DNA of 64,000 nucleotides from Rhizobium sp. Q54. GTDB taxonomy: Bacteria > Pseudomonadota > Alphaproteobacteria > UBA2966 > CAIVPW01. A program made the translations under genes and the position numbers. The notes below the pieces were generated by a model, which did no database searches, had not been told where the DNA came from, and saw nothing but the letters and a program-made list of their open reading frames with translations. Location: assembly GCA_945947575.1 (NCBI GenBank), contig CAMEYM010000008.1, positions 40,578-104,577 on the forward strand, in the 5' to 3' direction. This document shows, in pieces, positions 1-9,478 of this stretch. The stretch's first letter is position 1. Each line of letters opens with the position of its first letter.

Positions 1-400
1 CGAGGGCGCCGAGCGAATGGACTGACGTCGTCAGCACCCCATGCCACTGCTCCCGGGACAAAGGCCCAACATCGCGCTCGCGCAAGTGCAATCCGTCTGC
101 GGCGACGCTGCGTGCCAACGCGAGGTCAGCGCCGACCCACAGCGCAATCCCAAGCGCACTGCACTCCCGGGCAAGCGCTGCGGCCAGCGACGCGCGCTGT
201 GCGTGTTCATAATCGCGCAATAGCACTGCTGAGCCGCGCGGCAGACAGCGCATCGCCCGCAGAGGATCGGGATGCCGGAGCGTGTCCGTCACAAGGATCA
301 GCGATGGAAGTGGACCGCCGTTCGCGGCACGCGGGTTGCCGGCGCGCTCGCGCAATTGCGCTGCCACCGCGCCGAGGTGCCGTAGGCCGTCGTACTTCAT
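1..400 (-). CDS. thiamine-phosphate synthase-like (TenI/ThiE family), partial
   Basis: Translating the minus strand from an ATG at 400 gives an open frame that leaves the window at base 1 (about 133 codons visible). It contains LILVTDTLRHPDPLRAM, a stretch of the kind seen at the first strand of the TenI/ThiE barrel, then a run like LWVGADLALARSVAADG and GLHLRERDV, matching the family pattern in which a buried strand ends in GVHLG/LRE. The family condenses the thiamine pyrimidine and thiazole phosphates or acts as an isomerase (TenI). The C-terminal half, with the phosphate-binding loops, lies outside the window, so the exact activity cannot be decided. The frame stays open upstream of 400, so a GTG start a few codons earlier is possible. 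It is divergent from the PLP-binding protein gene at 490. Confidence 0.7.
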   Translation of the reverse strand, partial: MKYDGLRHLGAVAAQLRERAGNPRAANGGPLPSLILVTDTLRHPDPLRAMRCLPRGSAVLLRDYEHAQRASLAAALARECSALGIALWVGADLALARSVAADGLHLRERDVGPLSREQWHGVLTTSVHSLGAL

Positions 401-489
401 GTGCGCACAAGGAGCCACGGCCGCGAGTTTGCCGCAACTCCTGCGCCTCACGGTAGTTACGTATCTGCGCCTCTGCTAGGTTTCCGACG

Positions 490-1185
490 GTGTCCCACCC
501 CCCTTTGCAGACCGCCGGCGCCGACGTTGCTGCGAACCTCGCGCGCATACAGGCCCGCATTGCGCTGGCGGCGCGCGGCGTCGAGCGCGATCCGGCCGCA
601 ATTACCCTCATTGCCGTATCCAAGACCCAGCCGGCGGAACGGGTGGAGGCGGCCCTGGTTGCCGGACACCGTGCGTTCGGCGAAAACCGCGTCCAAGAGG
701 CGCAGGGCAAGTGGCCGGCGTTGCGCGCGGCTTATCCGGACGCCGTCTTGCACCTCATCGGACCGCTGCAGACGAACAAGGTAAAGGCCGCCGTTGCGGT
801 GTTCGACATCATCCAGACCCTCGACCGGCCCAAGCTCGCCCACGCGATCGCAGCCGAAATCGCGGCCAGCGGCCGCCGGCCGTCCTGCTTCATCGAGGTA
901 AACATCGGCGAGGAACCCCAGAAGGCCGGCGTTCTGCCAGCCGAGTTGGCGCAGTTCCTGTCGCTCTGCCAGGGCGAGCTCGACCTGCCGGTGGTCGGGT
1001 TGATGTGCATCCCGCCGAACGATGAACCGCCAGCGCCGCACTTCGCGCTGCTGGCGAAACTTGCCGCGCGTCACCGCCTACCGCAGCTGAGCATGGGCAT
1101 GAGCGCCGATTTCGAGGACGCGGTAGCGCTCGGCGCGACCTGCGTGCGCGTCGGCACCGCAGTCTTTGGTGAGCGCGCGCCGTAG
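490..1185 (+). CDS. yggS: YggS/PROSC family pyridoxal 5'-phosphate homeostasis protein
   Basis: A 231-residue single-domain PLP-binding protein of normal family length. The PLP-carrying lysine lies in AVSKTQP (about residue 38). Further family motifs are FGENRVQEAQGKW, HLIGPLQTNKVK, a FIEVNIGEEPQKAG segment and the C-terminal LSMGMSADFEDAVALGAT, followed by VRVGTAVFG. The family has no known catalytic reaction; it buffers free PLP and affects amino-acid and vitamin B6 balance in the cytosol. The next gene on the opposite strand ends 8 bp beyond the stop codon, so the two converge. The start chosen is the first ATG that gives the usual N-terminus. Confidence 0.95.
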   Translation: MSHPPLQTAGADVAANLARIQARIALAARGVERDPAAITLIAVSKTQPAERVEAALVAGHRAFGENRVQEAQGKWPALRAAYPDAVLHLIGPLQTNKVKAAVAVFDIIQTLDRPKLAHAIAAEIAASGRRPSCFIEVNIGEEPQKAGVLPAELAQFLSLCQGELDLPVVGLMCIPPNDEPPAPHFALLAKLAARHRLPQLSMGMSADFEDAVALGATCVRVGTAVFGERAP

Positions 1186-1192
1186 CGCGCGA

Positions 1193-2008
1193 CTACTGCG
1201 CGAACAGGCGGCGAAGCTCGTCTCCGTTGGCGCGCGCTTCGTCGAGGGCGCGGCGACGGGCGCGTTCGTCGGCATCGGCCGCTGTCGCGGCCGGATGCGG
1301 CGTCAGGTCTGCAACAACGACTGGTTGAACAGGCAGGGACGGCATCGTGACCGCCGCCGGCACGCGCACCGTTCCGGCAGCAGAGACATGCACCGGCGCT
1401 CCTGCAACCGACGCGGGAGTTACCGCTGCAGCGAGTTCCTGCGCCGGCAGACCGACCGAGCGCAGCAGCAACGCGATCTGATCTTGCGGCAGCGTCGCCG
1501 CTGCTTGTTGCCAGGCTGGTGTGGCCGCCGTCGCAGGTGCCGCGACGGGCGCGCCGCCGAGCAGTCGCGCCATCTGCGCTTCCGTCAGAGTCGGCGTTGC
1601 ATCGGTCGTGCCCGCCGGCGCAGTCCGCGCCGCGATGGCAATGCCGTCCGGCGCGGCGTTCGTCGGCGCCGGGGCGCCGCGGTCTTTGCCGCTGAGCAAC
1701 GCCACCACGGTTTCGCCACTGTCGCGGCCGGTCCTGTGCAACAGCGCAGCGTCGATGGCGCTCAGTGCCAGGCCCACGGGCCCGCCGAACAGCGTGCCGC
1801 CAACCACCTTCGCCGCCGGCGCTATGTTGTCGCCGGTCAACGCACGGTAGGCCCACGACACGACTGGGATGTGCTGCAGCGGATTTACGACGTCGATCAG
1901 GTCGCCAAACGTGAATCCGTCGTCACCCCAAGCCGGCACGCCGCGCGCCGCTGGCGCAACCGCCGCTGGCGCCTGGGTGCCGTTCGTGCCGGGAGTGGGG
2001 CCGAGCAT
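1193..2008 (-). CDS. conserved hypothetical protein
   Basis: A 271-residue protein. The ATG at 2008 is preferred because the upstream extension would run under the response regulator gene on the other strand. The N-terminal part (residues about 25-100) has a compact, apparently folded region containing FTFGDLIDVVNPLQHIPVVSW and a glycine-rich VVGGTLFGGPVGLALSAID helix that could insert in a membrane. The rest is Ala/Pro/Thr-rich and ends in a charged tail with DERARRRALDEARANGDELRRLF. I recall similar proteins in alphaproteobacteria but know no function. No signal peptide is visible. It converges with yggS and its start is divergent from the response regulator gene. Confidence 0.7.
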   Translation of the reverse strand: MLGPTPGTNGTQAPAAVAPAARGVPAWGDDGFTFGDLIDVVNPLQHIPVVSWAYRALTGDNIAPAAKVVGGTLFGGPVGLALSAIDAALLHRTGRDSGETVVALLSGKDRGAPAPTNAAPDGIAIAARTAPAGTTDATPTLTEAQMARLLGGAPVAAPATAATPAWQQAAATLPQDQIALLLRSVGLPAQELAAAVTPASVAGAPVHVSAAGTVRVPAAVTMPSLPVQPVVVADLTPHPAATAADADERARRRALDEARANGDELRRLFAQ

Positions 2009-2259
2009 GATGGTTACCAAGCAAGCGGCGCGCCACGGCAGCGGCGCAGTAGCCAAGGACTCTCCGCTACGCGTCGCGTCGCGCCCGGAATCTTTTGCCG
2101 CATCCGGTTCGCGAAGATGGACAAGCGGAACCTCCCGCCGCGGATGTGGTTGCGGCGCACACTTTCCCTTGAGCTTGGTTGTGCGCCAGCCGTGACTTGT
2201 GCATTCTGCGGCGCGCTTCCCGGACTTTTCTCGTGGACGCCTTGCCGGAGCCGCTTCGT

Positions 2260-2949
2260 ATGGCCGCTGCCAAGACAGTCCTGCTCGTGGACGACGACAA
2301 CGCGCTGCGCGATGCGTTGCACGAGCAGCTCGACCTGCACGAGGAGTTCGAGACAACCGAAGCGGAGACCGGCGCGCGCGCGCTCGAACTCGCCAAGTCT
2401 CAGCGCTTCGATGCCATTCTGCTCGACGTCGCGTTGCCGGATCTCGACGGCCGCGAGGTGTGCCGGCTGTTGCGCCGCTCGGGCGTCAAGGCGCCGATCA
2501 TCATGCTGACCGCGCAGGATGGCGACGCGGACACCATCCTCGGCCTCGAGTCTGGCGCGAACGACTACATCACCAAGCCGTTCCGGTTGGGCGTGCTCGT
2601 GGCGCGTCTGCGTGCGCACATGCGTCAGCACGAGCAAAGCGAAGACGCGGTCTTTGCGATCGGTCGATACTCGTTCCGTCCCGCCGGCAAGCTGCTGCTC
2701 GACGCCGAGAGTGGTGAAAAAGTACGCTTGACCGAAAAGGAAACCGCTATTCTTAAGTACCTGTACCGGGCAGGCGCGCGCGTCGTGAATCGCGAAACGC
2801 TGTTGTCCGAAGTGTGGGGCTACAACTCTGGGGTGACGACCCACACGCTAGAGACGCATGTGTACCGTCTGCGGCAGAAGATGGAACGCGACCCGTCCGC
2901 CGCAGTAATCCTGGTCACGGAGCCCGGCGGCTACCGGCTCATTCCGTAG
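2260..2949 (+). CDS. OmpR-family two-component response regulator
   Basis: A 229-residue protein with an N-terminal receiver domain (residues about 5-120) and a C-terminal winged helix (about 130-229). The acidic pocket is VLLVDDDNALR, the phospho-acceptor aspartate is in ILLDVALPDLDG, and the switch residues are the T of MLTAQDG and the K of YITKPF. The output domain has LTEKETAILKYLYRAGARVVNRETLLSEVWGY and the DNA-recognition helix TTHTLETHVYRLRQKM. It would activate or repress promoters after phosphorylation by an unknown histidine kinase; none is encoded nearby. The start at ATG 2260 was chosen because the conserved receiver begins a few residues later and the upstream extension is not family-like. 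Confidence 0.9.
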   Translation: MAAAKTVLLVDDDNALRDALHEQLDLHEEFETTEAETGARALELAKSQRFDAILLDVALPDLDGREVCRLLRRSGVKAPIIMLTAQDGDADTILGLESGANDYITKPFRLGVLVARLRAHMRQHEQSEDAVFAIGRYSFRPAGKLLLDAESGEKVRLTEKETAILKYLYRAGARVVNRETLLSEVWGYNSGVTTHTLETHVYRLRQKMERDPSAAVILVTEPGGYRLIP

Positions 2950-3052
2950 CGGCGTACCGCTCTGAAATCAAAACGAAAAGCGACTTTCGAACGAGCGGCG
3001 ACTTGGGCACAATGCCCTCAATTGGGGGATTCCGGTCAGGGGGCGCGAGTAC

Positions 3053-3889
3053 GTGGCGGACAGTGAGGACTTCTACGTCCGGTTCTGGGGAGTGCGCGGC
3101 AGTATCGCGACGCCCGGGCCGAGCACATCCCGGTATGGCGGCAATACCTCGTCGCTCGAAGTGCGCTGCGGCCAGCACATGCTGCTCTTCGATGCCGGCA
3201 CGGGCCTGCGCTATCTCGGCAACGAGCTGGTGAAGAACGGGCCCGTCGATACGGACCTGTTTCTCACCCACACGCACTTCGATCACGTCTGCGGCCTGCC
3301 GTTCTTCGTGCCGCTGTTCATCAAGACCACTCAGATCCGCGTCTGGGCGGGCCACTTGAAGGCGCGCGAGATGACGGTGAAGTACGTCATCTCAGAGATG
3401 ATGTTCTCGCCGTTGTTCCCGGTACCGCCGGAGATCTTCACCGCCAACGTCGCGTATCTCGATTTCGACGCGGGCGAGGTGTTGGAGCCGCGCCCGGGGG
3501 TCCGGTTGCGCACGGCGCGCCTCAATCATCCGGATCGCGCCACCGGCTATCGCATCGAATTCGGCGGCAAGTCGATCTGCTATCTCACCGACACCCAGCA
3601 CATCATCGGCAAGCCGGATCAGAACGTTCTCAATCTGATCAAAGGTTCCGAGATGGTGATCTACGACTCGACGTACACCGACGCCGAGTTCCCGAAGCGC
3701 GCCGACTGGGGTCATTCGACCTGGGAGGAAGGCGTGCGCCTGTGCGACGCGGCCGGAGTGAAGACGTTCGTCGTCTTCCACCACGACCCCGACCACGACG
3801 ACGACTTCATGGACGGTATTTCCAAGTCGGTCACCGAGAAGCGCCCCGGCTCGATCGTCGCCAAGGAAGGCATGGTCCTGCGGCCATAG
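3053..3889 (+). CDS. MBL-fold metallo-hydrolase
   Basis: A 278-residue metallo-beta-lactamase-fold protein starting with GTG. The N-terminus (FYVRFWGVRGSIATPGPSTSRYGGNTSSLEV) is the pattern of the family that also contains PhnP/RNase Z-like phosphodiesterases. The metal ligands are in THTHFDHVCG (about residue 73), the aspartate of YLTDTQH, and a histidine in FHHDPDH near residue 243, a late HHDPxH motif typical of this subfamily. It likely cleaves a phosphodiester or cyclic nucleotide-like substrate, but the substrate cannot be told. It stands between the response regulator and purH; the proteins before and after have unrelated functions. Confidence 0.85.
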   Translation: MADSEDFYVRFWGVRGSIATPGPSTSRYGGNTSSLEVRCGQHMLLFDAGTGLRYLGNELVKNGPVDTDLFLTHTHFDHVCGLPFFVPLFIKTTQIRVWAGHLKAREMTVKYVISEMMFSPLFPVPPEIFTANVAYLDFDAGEVLEPRPGVRLRTARLNHPDRATGYRIEFGGKSICYLTDTQHIIGKPDQNVLNLIKGSEMVIYDSTYTDAEFPKRADWGHSTWEEGVRLCDAAGVKTFVVFHHDPDHDDDFMDGISKSVTEKRPGSIVAKEGMVLRP

Positions 3890-3910
3890 CCTTGCCCGAC
3901 GCGGGTCGCC

Positions 3911-3940
3911 TTGCCGACCCGTCTCTTTGCCCCCTATAAG
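3911..3940 (+). promoter_or_regulatory. sigma70-like promoter of purH
   Basis: A TTGCCG hexamer (3911-3916) is followed after 18 bp by TATAAG (3935-3940). Transcription would start near 3947, exactly at the beginning of the ZTP riboswitch aptamer, which supports the call. Start not tested experimentally. Confidence 0.55.
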
Positions 3941-3944
3941 AAAC

Positions 3945-4056
3945 CGACCGCGCGACTGGCGAAGCTGGATGGGATGAACCATCGGGAAGCGCGGGCACGC
4001 ATCGCCGATCGCCTGGGCGCCGGACTTCCGTCCGGTTCATCGCTTCCCGGAAGGAG
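3945..4056 (+). promoter_or_regulatory. ZTP (pfl) riboswitch controlling purH
   Basis: The purH leader contains the conserved elements of the ZTP/ZMP-sensing pfl RNA: GACTGGCG (3954-3961), GGGATGAACCATCGGGAAGC (3971-3990) and GATCGCCTGGGC (4007-4018). Family knowledge: this riboswitch binds the purine intermediate AICAR mono/triphosphate and is common before purH and one-carbon genes. Downstream, a hairpin CCGGAC-TTCC-GTCCGG (4020-4035) is followed by GGTTCATC (4034-4041) and CGCTTCCCG (4041-4049), which complement the aptamer segments 3973-3980 and 3983-3991. The AAGGAG ribosome binding site (4051-4056) follows at once, so I infer that ligand binding frees or exposes the start of translation of purH, whose product consumes AICAR. 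Consensus compared from memory. Confidence 0.8.
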
Positions 4057-4063
4057 CCCGCCC

Positions 4064-5647
<1,584 letters not shown>

Positions 5648-5700
5648 CCGCGGCGTGGGCTAGCGCGCGACATCGCACTTCTGCTGCGCGCCTGCGACGG

Positions 5701-6990
5701 CTAGCCGGCGCGCGGCTCGCGGACGGTCCACAGCAGCGCGCCGCCGACCACGAAGAAGACCAACAGCACGGACAGTCCCCAGCGCTGGCTTTGCGTTGCG
5801 GCGGTCACCGTCGCCACCACGGCGGGGCCGAGGAACGCGGTCGCCTTGCCCGACAAAGCGAACAGGCCGAAGTATTCGGTGGTGCGCCCCGCCGGGGCCA
5901 TGCGCGCCATCAGCGAGCGCCCGCCGGCTTGCACCGGACCGACGAACAGTCCGAGCGCCGAGCCGAACACCCAGAACAGGGTCGTGCTTGGAGCGACGAC
6001 GGCGCCGCCGGCGGTGATGAACAAGCCGACGAGCGCGATCAGGATGGCCCGCTTCGGCCCCAGGTGATCGTCCACCCATCCGAAGGCCGCTGCACCGATG
6101 CCGCCGGTGAGGTTGAGGACGATGCCGAACACCAACACATCGGTCTGCGTCATGCTGAACACGCCGGCGGCAAAGATGCCGCCGACGACGAACACCGTCA
6201 CCAGCCCATCCATGATGATCATGTTGGCGAGCAGGAGGCGTACCAGGTTGCCGTCCTGGCGCGCGCTCGCCAACGTCGCGCGCACGTTGCGCAGACCGTG
6301 GCGCACGTGCGCCGCCAGGTTGCCGACCTGTCCGGGACGATCGGGCGTGAACAGGAACAGCGGCACCGCGAAGATCGCCAGCCACACCGCGGCGAGCGGG
6401 GCGACGGCGCGAATGTGCTCAAAGTTGGCCTTGTCGAGGCCGAACAGCGGCTGCTCGGCTTGCACGAGGGCGACCAAGGCGACGACCATCGAGACGATGC
6501 CGCCGGCATAGCCCAGCCCCCAGGCCCAACCCGACCAGCGGCCGATGCGGTCGCGCGGCACCAGATCCGGCAGCATCGAGTTGGAGAACACGACGCCGAA
6601 CTCGATACCGACGTTGCCGATCGCGTACCACACCATCACCCAGACGATGAAGGCGGGGTCCGGTTCGGCCCACCACAACAGCGCCGTGCACACGCTGGCG
6701 AGGGCGGTGAAGCCGAACAGCAGCGGCTTGCGCCGGCCACCGGCATCGGCAATGGCTCCGACAACCGGCGCCAGCAGCGCGACCGCAAGGCCGCTCGCGC
6801 TTGCCGCCCAGCCCCACAGCTGCTGTCCGCGCAGCGCGTCATCGACCACCGCCAGGGCGAAATACGTCGAGAACACGAACGTGACGATCAGCGTTGCGTA
6901 GGCCGAGTTGGCCCAGTCGTAGAGCGCCCAGGCGATCCGCGCGCGCGTCGAGACAGCGGCCGGCGCGCCGAGCGTCACGCGGGCGCTCAT
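5701..6990 (-). CDS. UMF1/Atg22-like MFS transporter
   Basis: A 429-residue polytopic membrane protein. The N-terminal signature ALYDWANSAYATLIVTFVFSTYF and a later GRRKPLLFGFTALAS loop mark the UMF1 (Atg22-like) branch of the major facilitator superfamily; about 12 hydrophobic segments are visible. Family members export amino acids or small solutes, but the bacterial substrates are mostly unknown. The start ATG at 6990 overlaps the stop of the DUF2147 gene by 4 bp (ATGA), so the two are translationally coupled and likely form an operon. A longer frame upstream exists but would lie inside the preceding gene. Confidence 0.9.
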   Translation of the reverse strand: MSARVTLGAPAAVSTRARIAWALYDWANSAYATLIVTFVFSTYFALAVVDDALRGQQLWGWAASASGLAVALLAPVVGAIADAGGRRKPLLFGFTALASVCTALLWWAEPDPAFIVWVMVWYAIGNVGIEFGVVFSNSMLPDLVPRDRIGRWSGWAWGLGYAGGIVSMVVALVALVQAEQPLFGLDKANFEHIRAVAPLAAVWLAIFAVPLFLFTPDRPGQVGNLAAHVRHGLRNVRATLASARQDGNLVRLLLANMIIMDGLVTVFVVGGIFAAGVFSMTQTDVLVFGIVLNLTGGIGAAAFGWVDDHLGPKRAILIALVGLFITAGGAVVAPSTTLFWVFGSALGLFVGPVQAGGRSLMARMAPAGRTTEYFGLFALSGKATAFLGPAVVATVTAATQSQRWGLSVLLVFFVVGGALLWTVREPRAG

Positions 6991-7463
6991 GGCGCCACCC
7001 GCGTCCAGCGCTCGCTCTGGCTGAGACCGGGCAGCCAACCGAGCCACGGCACCCAAAAGAAGCGGCGCACGAGCAGCGTGTTGGGGTCCTCCAGGCTGAC
7101 GCTGGCGCGGTACTCGCGCCCCGCTTGTGGCACATAGACGACGCCGCCGCTCCAGCGATCGGGGCCATCCGGGGCGAAGCCGGTCAGTACCTGCAGGCCG
7201 AGGATCGGACGCAGGCGCAGCCCTTCGTCCTCGTTGGCGACGTCACGGCGCACGCGCCCGGCGTCATCGATCGGCTGCCGCAACCAGACGACGCGCCCGC
7301 ACAGAGTGCCCTGGCAGTCGAACGTGTCGACCCGCGCTTCGCCATCGGCGGTCAGCCACTGGCCCGCAGCCGCACTCTGGGCGAGCGCGGCAGCCGGCAG
7401 CATCCACAGGGTAAGGATCAGGACGAGGCGCGCGCCCCAATGCGTGCCAAACAGCACGATCAT
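6987..7463 (-). CDS. DUF2147 family secreted protein
   Basis: A 158-residue protein starting at ATG 7463 with a signal peptide (VLILTLWMLPAAALAQS), so probably periplasmic. The mature part has the DUF2147 pattern: AAAGQWLTADGEARVDTFDCQGTLCG near the start, an asymmetric GRVVWLRQP strand, LRPILGLQVLTGF, and a WSGGVVYVPQAGREY strand, ending in FFWVPWLGWLPGLSQSERWTRV. The family may bind small ligands, but no function is proven. It is the first gene of a two-gene operon with the MFS transporter (4-bp overlap) and is divergent from the MipA/OmpV gene. Confidence 0.85.
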   Translation of the reverse strand: MIVLFGTHWGARLVLILTLWMLPAAALAQSAAAGQWLTADGEARVDTFDCQGTLCGRVVWLRQPIDDAGRVRRDVANEDEGLRLRPILGLQVLTGFAPDGPDRWSGGVVYVPQAGREYRASVSLEDPNTLLVRRFFWVPWLGWLPGLSQSERWTRVAP

Positions 7464-7653
7464 CGGCGGTGTGCGGTTCGCCGCGGCGCACCGGAGCGCG
7501 GTTGGCTGTCCATGCAGTCCCACCGGGGCAGCTTCATCCAGGATACTCACGGTGCGGCCATCAGGATGCACCTGCGGCAGAGATGACACAAGGCGCGGCC
7601 TTGACCGCGCACGCGGCCGTGACAGACTCGCGGCGAAGAGGCGAGAGGACTTG

Positions 7654-8487
7654 ATGAAATCCTGGGTGACGTGGTTTTGCGCGCTGCTGTTTGTTTGCGC
7701 GCCGGTTGTGGCACGCGCGCAACAAGCATTGCCGCTATGGGAACTGGGCGTGGTCGTGGGGGCGGGCTACCTGCCCGACTATCCGGCGGCGGACGAGTAC
7801 TCGGCGCGCGTTGTGCCGCTGCCGTACTTCGTCTATCGCGGCCAGGTGTTCCGGTCTGAGGAATCGGGGCTCGTGCGCGGCCGCTTCGTCAACACGGCGC
7901 GCATCGAGTTCGACGTCAGTCTGGCGGGCGCGCTCGACGTGAAGTCAGGAGACAATGTCGCGCGGGCCGGCATGCCCGATCTCGACTGGATGGGACAGAT
8001 CGGTCCGCGCCTGCAGATCACCTTGGCGCGCGCGGCGCGCGACGCCCACATCGATCTCGAGCTGCCGGTACGTGCGGTACTCTCGACCGACTTCTCCAAG
8101 ATCGAGCACATCGGCTTTCTCAGCGTGCCGGAGCTCGCGTACCACCACGACAACGTCTTCGGCAACCGCACGCGCCTGAAGCTCGGCCTCGGCTTCACGT
8201 TCGCCGATCGGACGTTCCAGGAAGTGATCTACGGCGTGCCCGACGTGTACGCGACGGCGACGCGTCCGGCCTACGACGCCAAGGCCGGATACATGGGCGC
8301 CAAGATCTCTCTCGGCGTCGCCGCGCCGGTGACGCCTGCGCTACGGATGCTCGGCCAGGTGCGCGCCGATTTCCACAGCGGCGCCGCCAACGAGGCCAGC
8401 CCGCTGTTCCGCAGCAAGACGACGGGCACCGTGCTGGTCGGCGCCATCTGGTCGTTCCTGTATTCGAGCCAGCGCGAAGCGCCCTAG
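7654..8487 (+). CDS. MipA/OmpV family outer-membrane protein
   Basis: A 277-residue protein beginning at ATG 7654 with a cleavable signal peptide (WFCALLFVCAPVVARAQQ). The mature N-terminus WELGVVVGAGYLPDYPAADEY is the MipA/OmpV signature, followed by alternating amphipathic strands typical of an outer-membrane barrel and an aromatic terminal strand GAIWSFLYSSQ. MipA homologues can scaffold murein synthases and OmpV homologues are porin-like; which applies here is unclear. The open frame continues upstream to 7234 but that part overlaps the opposite-strand DUF2147 gene and lacks a signal. A perfect hairpin terminator follows. Confidence 0.85.
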   Translation: MKSWVTWFCALLFVCAPVVARAQQALPLWELGVVVGAGYLPDYPAADEYSARVVPLPYFVYRGQVFRSEESGLVRGRFVNTARIEFDVSLAGALDVKSGDNVARAGMPDLDWMGQIGPRLQITLARAARDAHIDLELPVRAVLSTDFSKIEHIGFLSVPELAYHHDNVFGNRTRLKLGLGFTFADRTFQEVIYGVPDVYATATRPAYDAKAGYMGAKISLGVAAPVTPALRMLGQVRADFHSGAANEASPLFRSKTTGTVLVGAIWSFLYSSQREAP

Positions 8488-8502
8488 GAACTTGAATCAA
8501 GA

Positions 8503-8528
8503 GGCCCGGGAAGTTGCCTTCCCGGGCC
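8503..8528. terminator. hairpin between convergent genes
   Basis: An 11-bp perfect stem GGCCCGGGAAG / CTTCCCGGGCC with a TTGC loop lies between the convergent MipA/OmpV gene and the small membrane-protein gene. There is no clear T tract, so it may act in both directions or need Rho. Confidence 0.6.
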
Positions 8529-8550
8529 CGCACCGAAGCTATTCGGTCGC

Positions 8551-8691
8551 TTAGCTCAGCACCGTGGCGATCTGCGACATCACGAGCAGGAACATGCCTG
8601 CAAACGCGACGACCATCGCGGTGGCCGCAGCAGCGCGCGCTGCCTCGCCAAGGTTGATTTCGCGCTCACCGTTCCAAGTGCGTACCGTCAT
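8551..8691 (-). CDS. small single-pass membrane protein
   Basis: A 46-residue protein beginning at ATG 8691, preceded by GGAGGA at an ideal distance. The N-terminal half is polar (TVRTWNGEREINLGEAARA) and the rest is one hydrophobic helix (AMVVAFAGMFLLVMSQIATVL). The size and shape recall small subunits of respiratory complexes, such as the aa3-oxidase subunit IV, but I see no specific motif and do not assign it. The similar 66-residue small membrane protein at 9188 is encoded divergently 497 bp away. Confidence 0.6.
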   Translation of the reverse strand: MTVRTWNGEREINLGEAARAAAATAMVVAFAGMFLLVMSQIATVLS

Positions 8692-9187
8692 GGTTTCCTC
8701 CAATGCCCGCAGACGAAGCGGCAACGCTTCCGCTGGAAGCCGCGCTACGTCGCGGAGTTGCTTTTGTTTTCCGAGGCGCAATCGGCCCAAGGCCATGCGC
8801 CCGTGGCCTCTACATAGGCACAACCGGCGCACAGCGAAAGGGTGTGGAGACCTACCAACCGCCTATGACCGGCATATGAAGGCCCTATGACAAGCCCATG
8901 AAAAGGCTCGGAAAACACATTCAGTCGATCGCGTGCTCAAGTGCGCAACGTTATGGCTGTCGCGCGGGCCCGGAACGCAACGAACGTGCGATGCGGGTGC
9001 GACGCTGGGCCGCACCAAGGTGGTAGCGCTTACGCTTCACATGTTGTTTACGCGTCCCCGGTTAAGGTCACGCTGCCGCTCGGTTGATGCATTCCGCAGA
9101 CTCCTGTGCATCGAAGGCGAGTGGCGTGGATCGCGTGACACGCTGAATGCGCCGATCGCGATCGTTTGACCGGGAGGTCAACGACCG
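8692..9187. other. divergent intergenic region with phased repeats
   Basis: A 496-bp stretch between two divergent small membrane-protein genes without a convincing gene. The only structure I see is an array of four TATGA/CATGA words at 8864, 8875, 8886 and 8897, exactly 11 bp apart. Confidence 0.5.
8864..8901. repeat. four helically phased TATGA repeats
   Basis: TATGA occurs at 8864-8868, 8875-8879 and 8886-8890, and CATGA at 8897-8901, a strict 11-bp period. Such spacing puts all copies on one face of the helix and could mark binding of a multimeric regulator. No known motif is recognised. Confidence 0.5.
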
Positions 9188-9388
9188 ATGTCCAGCCAAA
9201 CCCTCCGCACCATCCAGTCCGCTTTTCACGAATCGCTGCCCGTGCGCCGTCTGGCGACTCGCCAGCACGCGGCGTGGCTGCTGCGCGCCGCCGGCACCGG
9301 CGCCGTACTCGCCGCCGTCTTCGCTGCGGCGGTTGCCGTCGGCCTGTTCACCCTGCTCAGCATGGGCGGCGTACTCAGCTTCGGCTGA
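9188..9388 (+). CDS. small single-pass membrane protein
   Basis: A 66-residue protein. ATG 9188 follows a GGGAGG site at good distance. A basic, amphipathic N-terminal half (FHESLPVRRLATRQHAAWLLRAA) precedes one membrane helix (GAVLAAVFAAAVAVGLFTLLSM). It resembles the 46-residue protein of the divergent gene at 8551-8691 in having a polar front and one hydrophobic helix. No function is known. It is followed by purM after 90 bp on the same strand. Confidence 0.6.
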   Translation: MSSQTLRTIQSAFHESLPVRRLATRQHAAWLLRAAGTGAVLAAVFAAAVAVGLFTLLSMGGVLSFG

Positions 9389-9478
9389 TTCCAGACACCC
9401 CGCTTGGCTTGGGAACGGTCGGTGGGTAGTGTCCCCCGGCCGTCCCACCCCCATCCCGTCCCCTGGGCTCGAGCGGAC

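Noticed and set aside
3911..4063. N-terminal extension of purH
   Set aside because: It translates the riboswitch; GTG 4064 has an AAGGAG site and matches family N-termini.
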